Source: Aliirhizobium smilacinae (GTDB taxonomy: Bacteria > Pseudomonadota > Alphaproteobacteria > Rhizobiales > Rhizobiaceae). From it: 64,000 nt of DNA. The notes beneath the pieces are model-generated. The model made no database searches and had not been told where the DNA came from. It saw only the letters and a list, made by a program, of their open reading frames with translations. Below, piece by piece: positions 46,325 to 56,834 of the stretch. The stretch lies in NCBI RefSeq assembly GCF_006335145.1, contig NZ_VDMN01000001.1, positions 868,001 to 932,000 on the forward strand. The letters are read 5' to 3'. Position 1 is the first letter of the stretch. Every line of letters starts with the position of its first letter. The translations under genes and the position numbers were made by a program.

Positions 46325-46831
46325 TCAGCACTGCGCCTTCAGCCATTTGCGGATGCGCGCCCTTGCATTCGCATAGGGAGACGACGTGTTGAACTGGATC
46401 ATTCGACCTTTGGTCCATTTGCCGTACCAGCCCTTCCCATAGAGCTCGTCATTTGACCGCGCGGAAATTGTCGAAACCAGCAGCTCCTTCACAGCCCCCA
46501 GACGCTCCAGTCGTTCTGGCCAGTCGAGCGCGTCATAATCCGCATAGAATTTCTCGGCGAGCAGACCCAACTCGTTCCATTTAAATCCTGTCTCGGGGGA
46601 ATCGACCTTCCCGCCCCGGTCATCCCGATCAAGCCATTTCAATACGAGCTCGTTCCAGCCAATCAGGTAGGCGACGAGATCCGCCGGGCTCATCGTCTTG
46701 CCAGCCAAATGCCCCTCCATTGAGGTATCCCTCGCCCTCTTCGGAGGCACGCGGGCGAGATCTTCGCAAAGCCGGTCAAAGGTCTTGGAGATCGCGGCAA
46801 TAAGCTCGTTTTTGGAGCCGGGGACGGCCAT
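46325..46831 (-). CDS. ClbS/DfsB-family four-helix bundle protein
   Basis: 168 residues. Starts MAVPGSKNELIAAISKTFDRL, then MSPADLVAYLIGWNELVLKWL and FKWNELGLLAEKFYADY, the pattern of the ClbS/DfsB family (DinB-like fold). ClbS protects colibactin producers by hydrolysing the warhead; the role of orphan homologues is unknown. No biosynthetic cluster nearby. Confidence 0.82.
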   Translation of the reverse strand: MAVPGSKNELIAAISKTFDRLCEDLARVPPKRARDTSMEGHLAGKTMSPADLVAYLIGWNELVLKWLDRDDRGGKVDSPETGFKWNELGLLAEKFYADYDALDWPERLERLGAVKELLVSTISARSNDELYGKGWYGKWTKGRMIQFNTSSPYANARARIRKWLKAQC

Positions 46832-47052
46832 GAATGCGCCTGCAGGTCATGTTGGAATGCCGGGAAAGGCTACCACTCTTCAAGTCAGGATGAAGCCGTC
46901 CTGCTGTCGCAGTTGAACGACAAGTTCTGGCATGGCGGTTTCAAAACCCTGTGCGGAGGAACGGAATCTTTTCGCCCGGCCTTTTTCCGGACGGCAAAAA
47001 GGTTAGGATCGGCGATCTGCCTCCCCTGGCCAAGCACCCGATCGAGAATAGC

Positions 47053-48225
47053 ATGACAGAACAGACCGACTTCGACAGCAACGACATTCTTATCGATGAC
47101 TTCGACATCGCCCCCGTGCGCCTCACCGTCGATCTCGGCGCGCTTGTCGATAACTGGCGTGAGATGGCGCGGCGCTCCGGTTCGGCGAACACCGCCGCCA
47201 TCGTCAAGGCGGACGCCTATGGTCTTGGCCTGGAAGACTGCGGCACGGCGCTTTACGAGGCCGGCGCCCGCGACTTTTTCGTCGCCGTCGTGCAGGAAGG
47301 CGTGACGCTTCGGACTTATGCGCCGGATGCCCGCATCTACGTCCTGTCCGGCATCTGGCCGGGCCAGGAACGGCTGTTCTTCGACCACGATCTTGTCCCG
47401 GTCATCATATCGGAAGAACAACTCGCCTTGTGGATGTCGGTGACTGCCGAGCATGGCGACCACCCTTGCGCCCTGCATATCGATACCGGTTTCAACCGGC
47501 TCGGCCTGCCGCTGGAGGAAGCGATTGCTTTCGCCGAGGACGTCTCCCGCCCGGCAAGCTTTTCACCGGTTCTGGTGATGTCGCATCTGCATAGCGGCGA
47601 TTCGCCCGCCTCGCCGCTCAACCGGGCACAGCTTGAGTCGTTTCAACGGGTTGCCGCGGCTTTCGAAGGCATTCCGGCAAGCCTGTCGGCCTCCGCCGGC
47701 ATTTTCCTCGGTCCCGAATATCATTTCGACCTTACCCGGCCCGGTATTGCCGTTTATGGCGGCGAGGCCGTCAACGGCATGAAGGCGCTGAAGCCCGTCG
47801 CCAAGGCGGAAGCCCGCATTATCCAGATCCGCGAGGCGCCTTCCGGCTCGACCGTCAGCTACGGCGCAACCCATCAATTGTCGCGCAACAGCCGGCTTGC
47901 GATCGTATCGGCCGGTTATGCCGACGGCTATCTGCGCTCGCTCTCCGGCTCCGGCGTGCCGATCCGTGCCGGCGGTGCGCCCGGCGCCTTCGGCTTCATC
48001 GGCAATACCCGCGTGCCGGTCATCGGCCGGGTGACGATGGATCTGACGATCTTCGATGTCACCGACGTGCCTGAAGGCGAAATCCGCGCAGGCGACTATA
48101 TCGAGCTGTTCGGGCCGAACATCTTGCTCGACGACACCGCACGCGCCGGCGGCACGATCGGTTACGAGCTTCTGACCGGATTGGGCCTGCGCTACGAACG
48201 GCGTTATCTCTATCCCGACGATTGA
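47053..48225 (+). CDS. alr: alanine racemase
   Basis: 390 residues. PLP-dependent enzyme giving D-alanine for peptidoglycan. PLP Lys52 in AAIVKADAYGLG, second catalytic Tyr in SYGATHQLSRNSRLAIVSAGYADGY region, and GRVTMDLTIFDVTD. ATG 47053 chosen because the frame upstream to 46951 carries no family sequence. Sits between dnaB and radA as in other Rhizobiaceae. Confidence 0.96.
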   Translation: MTEQTDFDSNDILIDDFDIAPVRLTVDLGALVDNWREMARRSGSANTAAIVKADAYGLGLEDCGTALYEAGARDFFVAVVQEGVTLRTYAPDARIYVLSGIWPGQERLFFDHDLVPVIISEEQLALWMSVTAEHGDHPCALHIDTGFNRLGLPLEEAIAFAEDVSRPASFSPVLVMSHLHSGDSPASPLNRAQLESFQRVAAAFEGIPASLSASAGIFLGPEYHFDLTRPGIAVYGGEAVNGMKALKPVAKAEARIIQIREAPSGSTVSYGATHQLSRNSRLAIVSAGYADGYLRSLSGSGVPIRAGGAPGAFGFIGNTRVPVIGRVTMDLTIFDVTDVPEGEIRAGDYIELFGPNILLDDTARAGGTIGYELLTGLGLRYERRYLYPDD

Positions 48226-48308
48226 TCGGTTCCCTGCCCGAGGCCATTTCCAGCGCCCTCTTGGAAGCCGCAAATCTTCGTGCTAAAAGAGAACAAAAGG
48301 AGATCGAA

Positions 48309-48566
48309 ATGACCGAGATCCATCTCAGCGAGAAGGATAGGGCCTTCATCGAAGAACAGGTAAAATCCGGTGCATATAATAATGCAGAGGATGTTATCGC
48401 GGCAGGTCTGAGCCGTCTTGGGAGCGAGGACGAACATCTGCGGGCCATGATTGCAGAGGCCGATGCCCAGTTGGAAAGAGGCGAATTCGTCAGCTTCGAA
48501 AGTGCTGAGGCGCATGCCGACTCGATCATCGAAAGGGGGATGCGGATATTGAACCGAAAAAGCTGA
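48309..48566 (+). CDS. parD: ParD-type antitoxin
   Basis: 85 residues. MTEIHLSEKDRAFIEEQVKSGAYNNAEDVIAAGLSRL is the ribbon-helix-helix DNA-binding part and the acidic C-terminal half wraps the toxin. A GGAG site precedes ATG 48309. Its 3' end overlaps the ParE reading frame. Confidence 0.85.
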   Translation: MTEIHLSEKDRAFIEEQVKSGAYNNAEDVIAAGLSRLGSEDEHLRAMIAEADAQLERGEFVSFESAEAHADSIIERGMRILNRKS

Positions 48567-48850
48567 TCTACGCCCCGCTCGCGGATCAGGACCTACTCGA
48601 TATATTCCTTTATATCGCCGTCGATGATCCAGTAACGGCTTCTCATTTTGTCCGGGATCTCACGCGGAAAATCGAATGGATTGCGCTCACCGGTTTTCCT
48701 GGCTCGCCTCGGGACAATCTTTCACCAGGTTTAAAAGCGCTGCCCTATCGCAGTCGCTGCATTTATTTCCGCAGGCTTGAAACGACCGTTCGCATCGTGC
48801 GCGTCCTTCATGGCCATCAAAATCTGTCGCCTGACCTATTCAAAGACTGA
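48548..48850 (+). CDS. parE: ParE-type toxin with a non-canonical start
   Basis: Open frame of about 100 residues, +2 relative to parD, ending at TGA 48848-48850. The protein KKLIYAPLADQDLLDIFLYI...LPYRSRCIYFRR...VRIVRVLHGHQNL is a clear RelE/ParE-fold toxin (gyrase inhibitor in known ParE). Between the previous in-frame stop and the conserved KKLIYAP there is no ATG, GTG or TTG. The best candidate is ATT at 48548, with AAGGGGG 8 bases upstream; a CTG also exists. Either a rare start keeps toxin low or the start was lost by mutation. Confidence 0.8.
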   Translation: MEPKKLIYAPLADQDLLDIFLYIAVDDPVTASHFVRDLTRKIEWIALTGFPGSPRDNLSPGLKALPYRSRCIYFRRLETTVRIVRVLHGHQNLSPDLFKD

Positions 48851-48864
48851 CGAAAACTGACCTC

Positions 48865-50280
<1,416 letters not shown>

Positions 50281-50392
50281 TCTTCCGTTAATCACCCGGC
50301 TGATGTATGAGACTGCGCCCGACACCCGCGTGTGGGGTGCAGTGCCGGAACGAAACACCGGCGCGAAACGGTAGTCTTGGAGTAGAGTTTAC

Positions 50393-50980
50393 ATGCCCAT
50401 CACGATTTTCGACGGCATCGTCATCGGCGTCACCCTGTTTTCGGCGGTGCTCGCCATGGTTCGCGGCTTTTCCCGCGAAGTGCTTTCGATCGCCAGCTGG
50501 GCCGGCTCCGTCGCCGCAGCCTATTATCTCTATCCGCTCGCCGTGCCTTACGCGGAGAAATATACGTCGGACCACCGTATCGCGATCGCCGCCTCGGCCG
50601 GCATCATCTTTCTCGTGGCGTTGATCGTCATCTCCTTCATCACCTCGAGGATTGCCGATTTCATCATCGACAGCCGCATCGGTGCGCTCGACCGCACGCT
50701 CGGTTTCCTCTTTGGTGCGGCTCGCGGCATTTTGCTGCTCGTCATCGCAACCGCCTTCTGGAACTGGCTGGTGCCGGTTCAGGCGCAGCCGACCTGGGTC
50801 AAGCAGGCAAAATCCAAGCCTTTCCTCGACACGCTCGTCGGCCGCCTGGAAGCAGTGCTGCCGGAAGACATCGAGCCGCAGATCCGCGCCCGCATCACCG
50901 GCAAGGAAGAAGCGCCGGCAGAGGTTCAGCCCGGCCAGGAACTGCCGCCGGTGGGCGACGCACCTCCCACAAATAATTGA
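50393..50980 (+). CDS. cvpA: CvpA-family membrane protein
   Basis: 195 residues, four membrane helices starting ITIFDGIVIGVTLFSAVLAM, with RGFSREVLSIASWAGSVAA typical for CvpA. Soluble Pro/Glu-rich tail. Named after colicin V production; normal role unclear, often next to purF as here. Confidence 0.93.
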   Translation: MPITIFDGIVIGVTLFSAVLAMVRGFSREVLSIASWAGSVAAAYYLYPLAVPYAEKYTSDHRIAIAASAGIIFLVALIVISFITSRIADFIIDSRIGALDRTLGFLFGAARGILLLVIATAFWNWLVPVQAQPTWVKQAKSKPFLDTLVGRLEAVLPEDIEPQIRARITGKEEAPAEVQPGQELPPVGDAPPTNN

Positions 50981-51042
50981 CGCTGTGTTGCGCTTGATGC
51001 AGCGCAATTCGTCACCATTTGTGGTAGGACTTGAATTCAGAT

Positions 51043-51088
51043 AAAGAACGGGCTGGCTCCGGGGGTGATAATCCCCGGCCGGCCTTTC
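51043..51088 (+). terminator. strong hairpin between cvpA and purF
   Basis: CCGGGG (51059-51064) pairs with CCCCGG (51073-51078), continued outward by GGCTGG with CCGGCC (one wobble) and AAAG with TTT. Stable hairpin in the purF leader: terminator of cvpA or attenuator for purF. Confidence 0.6.
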
Positions 51089-51116
51089 CATTTTCGGATA
51101 AGGGCACAGGCTCACG

Positions 51117-52619
51117 ATGGACCAGTCGGCTTCGCAGACTTTCGACGTCAATCTCTCCAACGAATGGGAGGATGACACACTGCACGAAGAGTGCGGCGTA
51201 TTCGGCATTCTCGGCCATCCGGATGCAGCGACGCTTACGGCGCTCGGGCTTCATGCCTTGCAGCACCGCGGTCAGGAAGCGGCCGGTATCGTCTCCTTCG
51301 ACGGTCTGCGCTTCCATTCGGAACGCCGCATGGGCCTTGTCGGCGACCATTATACGGACCCGGCAACGCTTGCCAAACTGCCCGGCAATATCTCCATCGG
51401 ACATGTGCGTTATTCGACGACCGGCGAAGTGGCACTGCGCAACGTGCAGCCGCTGTTTGCCGAGCTCGAAGTCGGCGGCATCGCGATCGCCCATAACGGC
51501 AACTTCACCAACGGTCTAACACTGCGCCGTCAGCTGATCGCCGGTGGCGCCATCTGTCAGTCGACCTCGGATACCGAAGTCGTCCTGCACCTGATCGCCC
51601 GTTCGCGTTATGCCTCCACTGCCGACCGCTTCATCGACGCGATCCGCCAGATGGAAGGCGGTTATTCGATGGTTGCCGTCACCCGCACCAAGCTGATAGC
51701 AGCGCGCGACCCCACCGGCATCCGTCCGCTGGTCATGGGCGAACTCGACGGCAAGCCGATCTTTGCGTCGGAAAGCTGTGCGCTCGATATCATCGGCGCC
51801 AAGTTCGTTCGCGATGTCGAAAACGGCGAAGTCATCATCTGCGAAATCCAGGCTGACGGATCGATCTCGATCGATGCCCGCAAGGCCGGCAACGGCCAGC
51901 CGGAACGCCTCTGCCTGTTCGAATATGTCTATTTCGCCCGTCCGGATTCGGTCGTCGGCGGCCGCAGCGTCTATGTTGCGCGCAAGAACATGGGTACCAA
52001 CCTTGCCAAGGAAGCCCCGGTGGATGCCGATGTTGTCGTGCCTGTTCCCGATGGCGGCACGCCGGCAGCGCTCGGTTACGCACAAGAGAGCGGCATTCCC
52101 TTCGAATACGGCATCATCCGCAACCATTATGTCGGCCGTACCTTCATCGAGCCGACCCAGCAGATCCGCGCCTTCGGCGTCAAGCTGAAGCACTCGGCCA
52201 ACCGGGCGATGATCGAAGGCAAGCGCGTCGTTCTCGTTGACGACTCTGTCGTTCGCGGCACCACTTCGTTGAAGATCGTGCAGATGATCCGCGATGCCGG
52301 CGCCAAGGAAGTGCATTTGCGCGTCGCCAGCCCGATGATCTATTACCCGGATTTCTACGGCATCGACACGCCGGACCGGGAAAAGCTGCTCGCCAACCAG
52401 TATGAAAGCCTGGAAGCGATGTGCAAATATATCGGCGCGGATTCGCTTCAGTTCCTGTCGATCAACGGCCTCTACCAGGCTGTCGGCGGCGAAGACCGCA
52501 ACAATGTTCGCCCGCAGTTCACCGACCACTATTTCACCGGCGACTACCCGACCCGTCTTCTCGACCGGGACGGCGAAGCTGTCGGCCGCAAGGTCTCGCT
52601 GCTCGCCAGCAACGGGTAA
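51117..52619 (+). CDS. purF: amidophosphoribosyltransferase
   Basis: 500 residues. First enzyme of purine synthesis (PRPP + Gln to phosphoribosylamine). A propeptide of 25 residues is followed by the Ntn nucleophile Cys26 (EECGVFGI), RYSTTG, and the PRPP loop VVLVDDSVVRGTTS. Confidence 0.97.
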   Translation: MDQSASQTFDVNLSNEWEDDTLHEECGVFGILGHPDAATLTALGLHALQHRGQEAAGIVSFDGLRFHSERRMGLVGDHYTDPATLAKLPGNISIGHVRYSTTGEVALRNVQPLFAELEVGGIAIAHNGNFTNGLTLRRQLIAGGAICQSTSDTEVVLHLIARSRYASTADRFIDAIRQMEGGYSMVAVTRTKLIAARDPTGIRPLVMGELDGKPIFASESCALDIIGAKFVRDVENGEVIICEIQADGSISIDARKAGNGQPERLCLFEYVYFARPDSVVGGRSVYVARKNMGTNLAKEAPVDADVVVPVPDGGTPAALGYAQESGIPFEYGIIRNHYVGRTFIEPTQQIRAFGVKLKHSANRAMIEGKRVVLVDDSVVRGTTSLKIVQMIRDAGAKEVHLRVASPMIYYPDFYGIDTPDREKLLANQYESLEAMCKYIGADSLQFLSINGLYQAVGGEDRNNVRPQFTDHYFTGDYPTRLLDRDGEAVGRKVSLLASNG

Positions 52620-52681
52620 GGTCCAACATGGAGGAGTGAGGCAAGGCGCCGCACCTGTTTCCAACGGCGGATAAACGTTTT

Positions 52682-52712
52682 AGAAGGCTGCGGAAACGCG
52701 GCCTTCTTTTTT
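52682..52712 (+). terminator. intrinsic terminator of purF
   Basis: AGAAGGC..GCG, GAAA loop, CGC..GCCTTCT, then six T. The TTG-start SDR gene begins 31 bases later. Confidence 0.88.
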
Positions 52713-52742
52713 GGCCGCAAAGTCAGCGATTGGGAGTGAGAC

Positions 52743-53483
52743 TTGACCATCGATCTCAAAGGCAGGATTGCGCTTGTTACCGGCGCCTCACGCGGTATCG
52801 GCTATTTCACGGCATTGGAGCTCGCGAAAGCCGGTGCGCATGTGATCGCCTGCGCCCGCACTGTGGGTGGCCTTGAAGAACTCGACGACGCGATCAAAGC
52901 TACCGGCGGCTCTGCGACGCTCGTTCCCTTCGATCTTTCCGACATGGACGCCATCGACAGGCTGGGCGCCTCGATCTTCGAACGCTGGGGCAAGCTCGAC
53001 ATTCTCGTTGCCAATGCCGGCATTCTCGGAGTTATTGCGCCGATCGCCCATGTCGAAGCAAAGGTGTTCGAACGAGTGATGACCACCAACATCACCTCCA
53101 TGTGGCGGCTCGTTCGCTCGCTGGAACCGCTTCTCGTCAAGTCCGATGCCGGCCGCGCGATCCTGCTCTCTTCGGGTGTCGCCACCAATCCGCGCGCCTT
53201 CTGGGGCGCCTATGCGATGTCGAAGGCCGCGGTCGAAACGATGGGGCGGATTTGGGCTGAGGAAATGGCGCATACGGCGCTGAAGATCAACATGGTCAAT
53301 CCGGGCGCCACCCGCACCGCCATGCGCGCCCAGGCGATGCCCGGCGAAGATCCCGAAACCCTGCCGCATCCTTCCGAGGTCGCCGCACGGATCCTGCCGC
53401 TGGCCTCACCCGAAACGACCGATAGCGGCCGCCTGTTTGTGGTGCGCGAAAACCGGTTCGTGGATTACCGGCTGCCAGAGTGA
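52743..53483 (+). CDS. short-chain dehydrogenase/reductase
   Basis: 246 residues starting at TTG after GGGAGTGAG. NAD(P) motif TGASRGIG, NAG at LVANAGILG, catalytic Ser in LLSSGVA, YAMSK (Tyr/Lys). Substrate unknown; common next to purF in Rhizobium. Confidence 0.92.
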   Translation: MTIDLKGRIALVTGASRGIGYFTALELAKAGAHVIACARTVGGLEELDDAIKATGGSATLVPFDLSDMDAIDRLGASIFERWGKLDILVANAGILGVIAPIAHVEAKVFERVMTTNITSMWRLVRSLEPLLVKSDAGRAILLSSGVATNPRAFWGAYAMSKAAVETMGRIWAEEMAHTALKINMVNPGATRTAMRAQAMPGEDPETLPHPSEVAARILPLASPETTDSGRLFVVRENRFVDYRLPE

Positions 53484-53581
53484 GACGGACACCGCAACGA
53501 TAACATCCGGCATGACTTTGGCGGCGGCTCCGCTAGTTTGACGAGGCAGAGCCGAACCACTGCCATGCTGGAGATTTATTC

Positions 53582-54172
53582 TTGCCTTTCGAACATCTGT
53601 CGCTTGAAAACCTGATTTCCCAATATGGCGTGCTGGCGGTATTTCTCGGCGCTGCTTTCGAGGGTGAGACGGCCGTCTTTCTCGGCGGCGTTTTCGCGCA
53701 TCGGCATTTCATCACCTGGTGGCAGGCGGCTACGGCCGCCGCGCTTGGTTCGTTTGCCGTCGATCAGGCATGGTTTTTTGCCGGGCGTTACGCAAACCGG
53801 CTGGCTCTGGTCCAGAGGTTCCTGAAAACCGACGCGGCACGGAAGGTCAATCATCTTCTCGAGGCTCATCCGACCGGCTTCATCCTCGCCTTCCGCTTCA
53901 TCTATGGCATGCGGACCGTCAGCCCTATCGCGATCGGCCTCACCTCCGTGCCGGCGATCCGCTTCGTCGTGCTCAATTTCATCGCCGCGGTCGTCTGGGC
54001 CGTACTCATCACCACGATCGGTTATCTGTTCGGCAATGCCGTCGAGGTGCTGTTCGGGCGATTGAGGCTGCATATCCACCTGATCATCGCGCTGGTGGCG
54101 ATCGCGGTCATCATAGCCGCCCTCGCCTTCTTCGTCCGCAGCAGGATGCGCCGGCCGAATGCCGGCCCCTGA
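53582..54172 (+). CDS. DedA-family membrane protein
   Basis: 196 residues, TTG start with GGAG 8 bases upstream. GAAFEGETAVFLGG (family E/G motif), FRFIYGMRTVSPIAIGLTSVP (conserved Arg and Pro) and a C-terminal helix. DedA/VTT proteins act as flippases for undecaprenyl phosphate or phospholipids. Confidence 0.9.
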   Translation: MPFEHLSLENLISQYGVLAVFLGAAFEGETAVFLGGVFAHRHFITWWQAATAAALGSFAVDQAWFFAGRYANRLALVQRFLKTDAARKVNHLLEAHPTGFILAFRFIYGMRTVSPIAIGLTSVPAIRFVVLNFIAAVVWAVLITTIGYLFGNAVEVLFGRLRLHIHLIIALVAIAVIIAALAFFVRSRMRRPNAGP

Positions 54173-54195
54173 CGCGCAAGACCACTGCCATATCG

Positions 54196-54810
54196 TCAGC
54201 CGGTTTTCGTGAGCCCGGCCGCCACCAGCGGCTCGATCAGCAGGCAGGCATCATCGACGAGCCGTTTCGATAGTGCCGGGTGATCCTGATCGAACTGGCG
54301 GATCGCCTTCAGCGCGTAAAGAAGCATCCAGGCCCGCTGATCGATATCGGCGGGGACCGGCTTGCCGTCGATCAGCGCCAGAACCGCCGTCAGTTTTTCC
54401 AGCATATGACGGCGCAGGCCCGCGCGCAGCAGCGGGCCATCCTCGCGGGCATCGGCCAGAACGAGCGCCGCCGCCCTCTCCACCTGCAATCCGCGCATCA
54501 TCGACACCAGTGCGCGCGCCACCTCCGGCGCGGATGCGCTTGCGGCAACCGCCACCACATTTTCCAGTTCGTCGGTCAGATGCGTGCCATAGCGATCCAT
54601 GATCGCCTGGGCGAGCGCATCCTTGGTCGGGAAGAAGCGATAGAGCGAACCTATCGCCGTGCCGGACCGGGCGGCGACTTCCGACATGGTCACGGCGCGA
54701 TATCCATCGGCAGCAAACAGACCTATCGCCGTTTCGACGATGATAGCGACCCGTTCATGGCCACGTTTGCGCTTCGGTTCCACCGCCTGTGGCGGCGAGG
54801 CTGTTGACAT
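54196..54810 (-). CDS. TetR-family transcriptional regulator
   Basis: 204 residues. HTH: HERVAIIVETAIGLFAADGYRAVTMSEVAARSGTAIGSLYRFFPTKDAL. C-terminal ligand domain of unknown effector. ATG 54810 chosen because the HTH lies about 25 residues in, as usual; upstream frame to 54978 is not conserved-looking. A perfect palindrome upstream is its likely operator. Divergent from the isochorismatase/AbrB-family pair. Confidence 0.92.
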   Translation of the reverse strand: MSTASPPQAVEPKRKRGHERVAIIVETAIGLFAADGYRAVTMSEVAARSGTAIGSLYRFFPTKDALAQAIMDRYGTHLTDELENVVAVAASASAPEVARALVSMMRGLQVERAAALVLADAREDGPLLRAGLRRHMLEKLTAVLALIDGKPVPADIDQRAWMLLYALKAIRQFDQDHPALSKRLVDDACLLIEPLVAAGLTKTG

Positions 54811-54834
54811 TTGCGAAGCAATCCTCAAATAGAA

Positions 54835-54860
54835 GTTATGCGAGACATCCCTCGCATAAC
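54835..54860. promoter_or_regulatory. TetR operator palindrome
   Basis: GTTATGCGAG (54835-54844), ACATCC, CTCGCATAAC (54851-54860): perfect 10-bp inverted repeat between divergent tetR and the hydrolase gene, 25 bases before tetR. Shape and place fit a TetR-family operator controlling both directions. Confidence 0.75.
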
Positions 54861-54968
54861 ACGAAGCAGGCCTCACGTCATCCTGTCGCGGCTCTCTCCT
54901 CGCCATCATGCCACGTGCGGCTGCAACACCCCTTGCATGCCTGAAGCTCCACATCCGAGAGATACCCC

Positions 54969-55526
54969 ATGCTCGCACTCGACCCGAAAACCACCGCCCT
55001 CGTCCTGATCGACCTGCAGAAGGGCATATTGGCGATGAATACCGCGCCTCATGCCTCCGCCGACGTTCTGGCGAAGGGCCACCTGCTTGCGGAAACCTTC
55101 CGCAAGGCGAATGCGCCGGTTGTTCTCGTCAATGTCGATTTCGGCGCGGATTTCGGCGATGCTCCGCGCGGTCTCACCGATGCGGCCGCCGGCCGGAACT
55201 ATCCGGAAGACTGGACGGAGCTGGCGCAAGGGCTGCGGCAGCCCGGCGACCTGACGGTGACGAAACATCAATGGGGCGCCTTTCATGGCACCGATCTCGA
55301 CGTAAAACTCCGCCGCCGCGGCATCACCACCATCGTTCTCGGCGGGATCGCCACCAATTTCGGCGTCGAATCGACCGCCCGTGCTGGCTGGGAACATGGC
55401 TACAACATGGTCATGGTCGAGGATGCCAGCACCGGTGTGTCTGCCGAACTGCACGACATGTCGTTCAAGTTCGTCTTCCCGCGGATTGCCCGCATCACCA
55501 CGACTGCGGACGTCACCCTTGGCTGA
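54969..55526 (+). CDS. isochorismatase-family hydrolase (YecD-like)
   Basis: 185 residues. Asp15 (LVLIDLQ) and Lys99 (TVTKHQWGAF) of the catalytic triad are present, but the nucleophile Cys is Gly132 (IATNFGVESTARAG), as in E. coli YecD and EntB. It can then bind or hydrolyse by another route, or is non-cysteine based. Divergent from tetR; 7 bases before the membrane protein gene. Confidence 0.9.
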   Translation: MLALDPKTTALVLIDLQKGILAMNTAPHASADVLAKGHLLAETFRKANAPVVLVNVDFGADFGDAPRGLTDAAAGRNYPEDWTELAQGLRQPGDLTVTKHQWGAFHGTDLDVKLRRRGITTIVLGGIATNFGVESTARAGWEHGYNMVMVEDASTGVSAELHDMSFKFVFPRIARITTTADVTLG

Positions 55527-55533
55527 TCGCTTC

Positions 55534-56631
55534 ATGTCCGAGAAGCCGGAAGAAGGCTGCTCCACCAAAAGGTGGCAGAAACACATCGCCTCCTTGCCGC
55601 CGGCCTTGCGCTGGGTGATCCTCGTCGCAGGCTCGCTGGTGGTCGGCTGGCTTCTCGAACTCGTTCACCTGCCGGCGGCGCTGTTGCTCGGGCCGATGGC
55701 GATGGCGATCGCGATGGCGCTGTCGGGCATGAGTTTTCGCATGCCGAACCCGGCATTCGCTGGCGCCCAGGCAATCATCGGGGTGATGATCGCCTCCAAC
55801 ATGCCGCCGTCTATTTTCAGCGAGCTGGCGGCGCAATGGCAGGTTTTCGTGGTCGGCATATTGGCCACCGTCGTCGCCGCCTCGACACTCGGGGCGCTCA
55901 TGGTGCGGGCGCAGGTGTTTCCCGGAACCACGGCGATCTGGGGCTCCTCGCCTGGCGCTGCGTCGGTCATGGTACTGATGTCGCAGGCCTATGGCGCCGA
56001 CATGCGGCTGGTGGCCTTCATGCAATATCTGCGCGTCGTCTGCGTCGCGCTTGCCGCAACGCTCGTCGCCCGTCTGTTCGGGGTGACACCCGGCGCGGCG
56101 CAGGCCGTGGACTGGTTTCCGGCACTGCCGCTGGCACCGGTGGCAGCCACTCTCGCAATCGCATTTGCCTCGGCCTGGATCTGTACGCGGCTGCGATTGC
56201 CCGGCGCTCCGCTGCTCGGACCGCTCGCTGCCTGCCTTGTCGCCAAATTCATGTTCGACATGCCGCTTGTCATGCCGCCATGGGTGCTCGCCATCGCTTA
56301 TGCCGTGGTCGGCTGGGCGATCGGCGGACGTTTTACTCGCGAGGTCGTGAGTTATGCCGCACGCAATTTCCTGCGCGTGCTCGGTTCCATCATCTGCCTT
56401 ATCGCCATCTGCAGCGTGTTTGCCGCGATCCTGGTCGTGACGACCGGCGTCGACCCGCTGACGGCCTATCTTGCCACCAGCCCTGGCGGTGCCGATTCGG
56501 TGGCAATCATCGCGGCATCGACCAATGTCGATGTACCCTTCGTAATGGCGATGCAGATCGGCCGCTTTCTCGTCGTGGTGCTGACCGGCCCGATGATCGC
56601 CAAAGCCATCGTGCGCCATATGTCCCGCTGA
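55534..56631 (+). CDS. AbrB-family (duplicated domain) membrane transporter
   Basis: 365 residues, about ten helices in two repeats. PAALLLGPMAMAIAMAL and PGAPLLGPLAACLVAKF are the paired repeat starts and WGSSPGAASVMVLMSQAYGAD / TSPGGADSVAIIAAST the repeated cores: AbrB duplication family (ammonia monooxygenase regulator-like; putative permease). Probably co-transcribed with the YecD-like gene and TetR controlled. Confidence 0.88.
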   Translation: MSEKPEEGCSTKRWQKHIASLPPALRWVILVAGSLVVGWLLELVHLPAALLLGPMAMAIAMALSGMSFRMPNPAFAGAQAIIGVMIASNMPPSIFSELAAQWQVFVVGILATVVAASTLGALMVRAQVFPGTTAIWGSSPGAASVMVLMSQAYGADMRLVAFMQYLRVVCVALAATLVARLFGVTPGAAQAVDWFPALPLAPVAATLAIAFASAWICTRLRLPGAPLLGPLAACLVAKFMFDMPLVMPPWVLAIAYAVVGWAIGGRFTREVVSYAARNFLRVLGSIICLIAICSVFAAILVVTTGVDPLTAYLATSPGGADSVAIIAASTNVDVPFVMAMQIGRFLVVVLTGPMIAKAIVRHMSR

Positions 56632-56834
56632 AGGCGCGGCCTTCCCCTCTTGACCAAACCAGCCACCCGCGCCATAAACCTGACCATGAAAACGACGATT
56701 TCCATTTGTGGGAAGATTATCCGCTAGCGTCCGCGCTGGTCCGGCCGTTTTCGTCTCTCGAAAAGCCTTGAAGACAAACGCCCCGGTCCGGTACCGGTCG
56801 CTGCATGCCTTGTTGACGTTGGGAGATTTTTTCG

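Noticed and set aside
46325..46831. ClbS-like protein as evidence of a colibactin-like cluster
   Set aside because: No polyketide or peptide synthetase genes are nearby; the family is widespread without such clusters.
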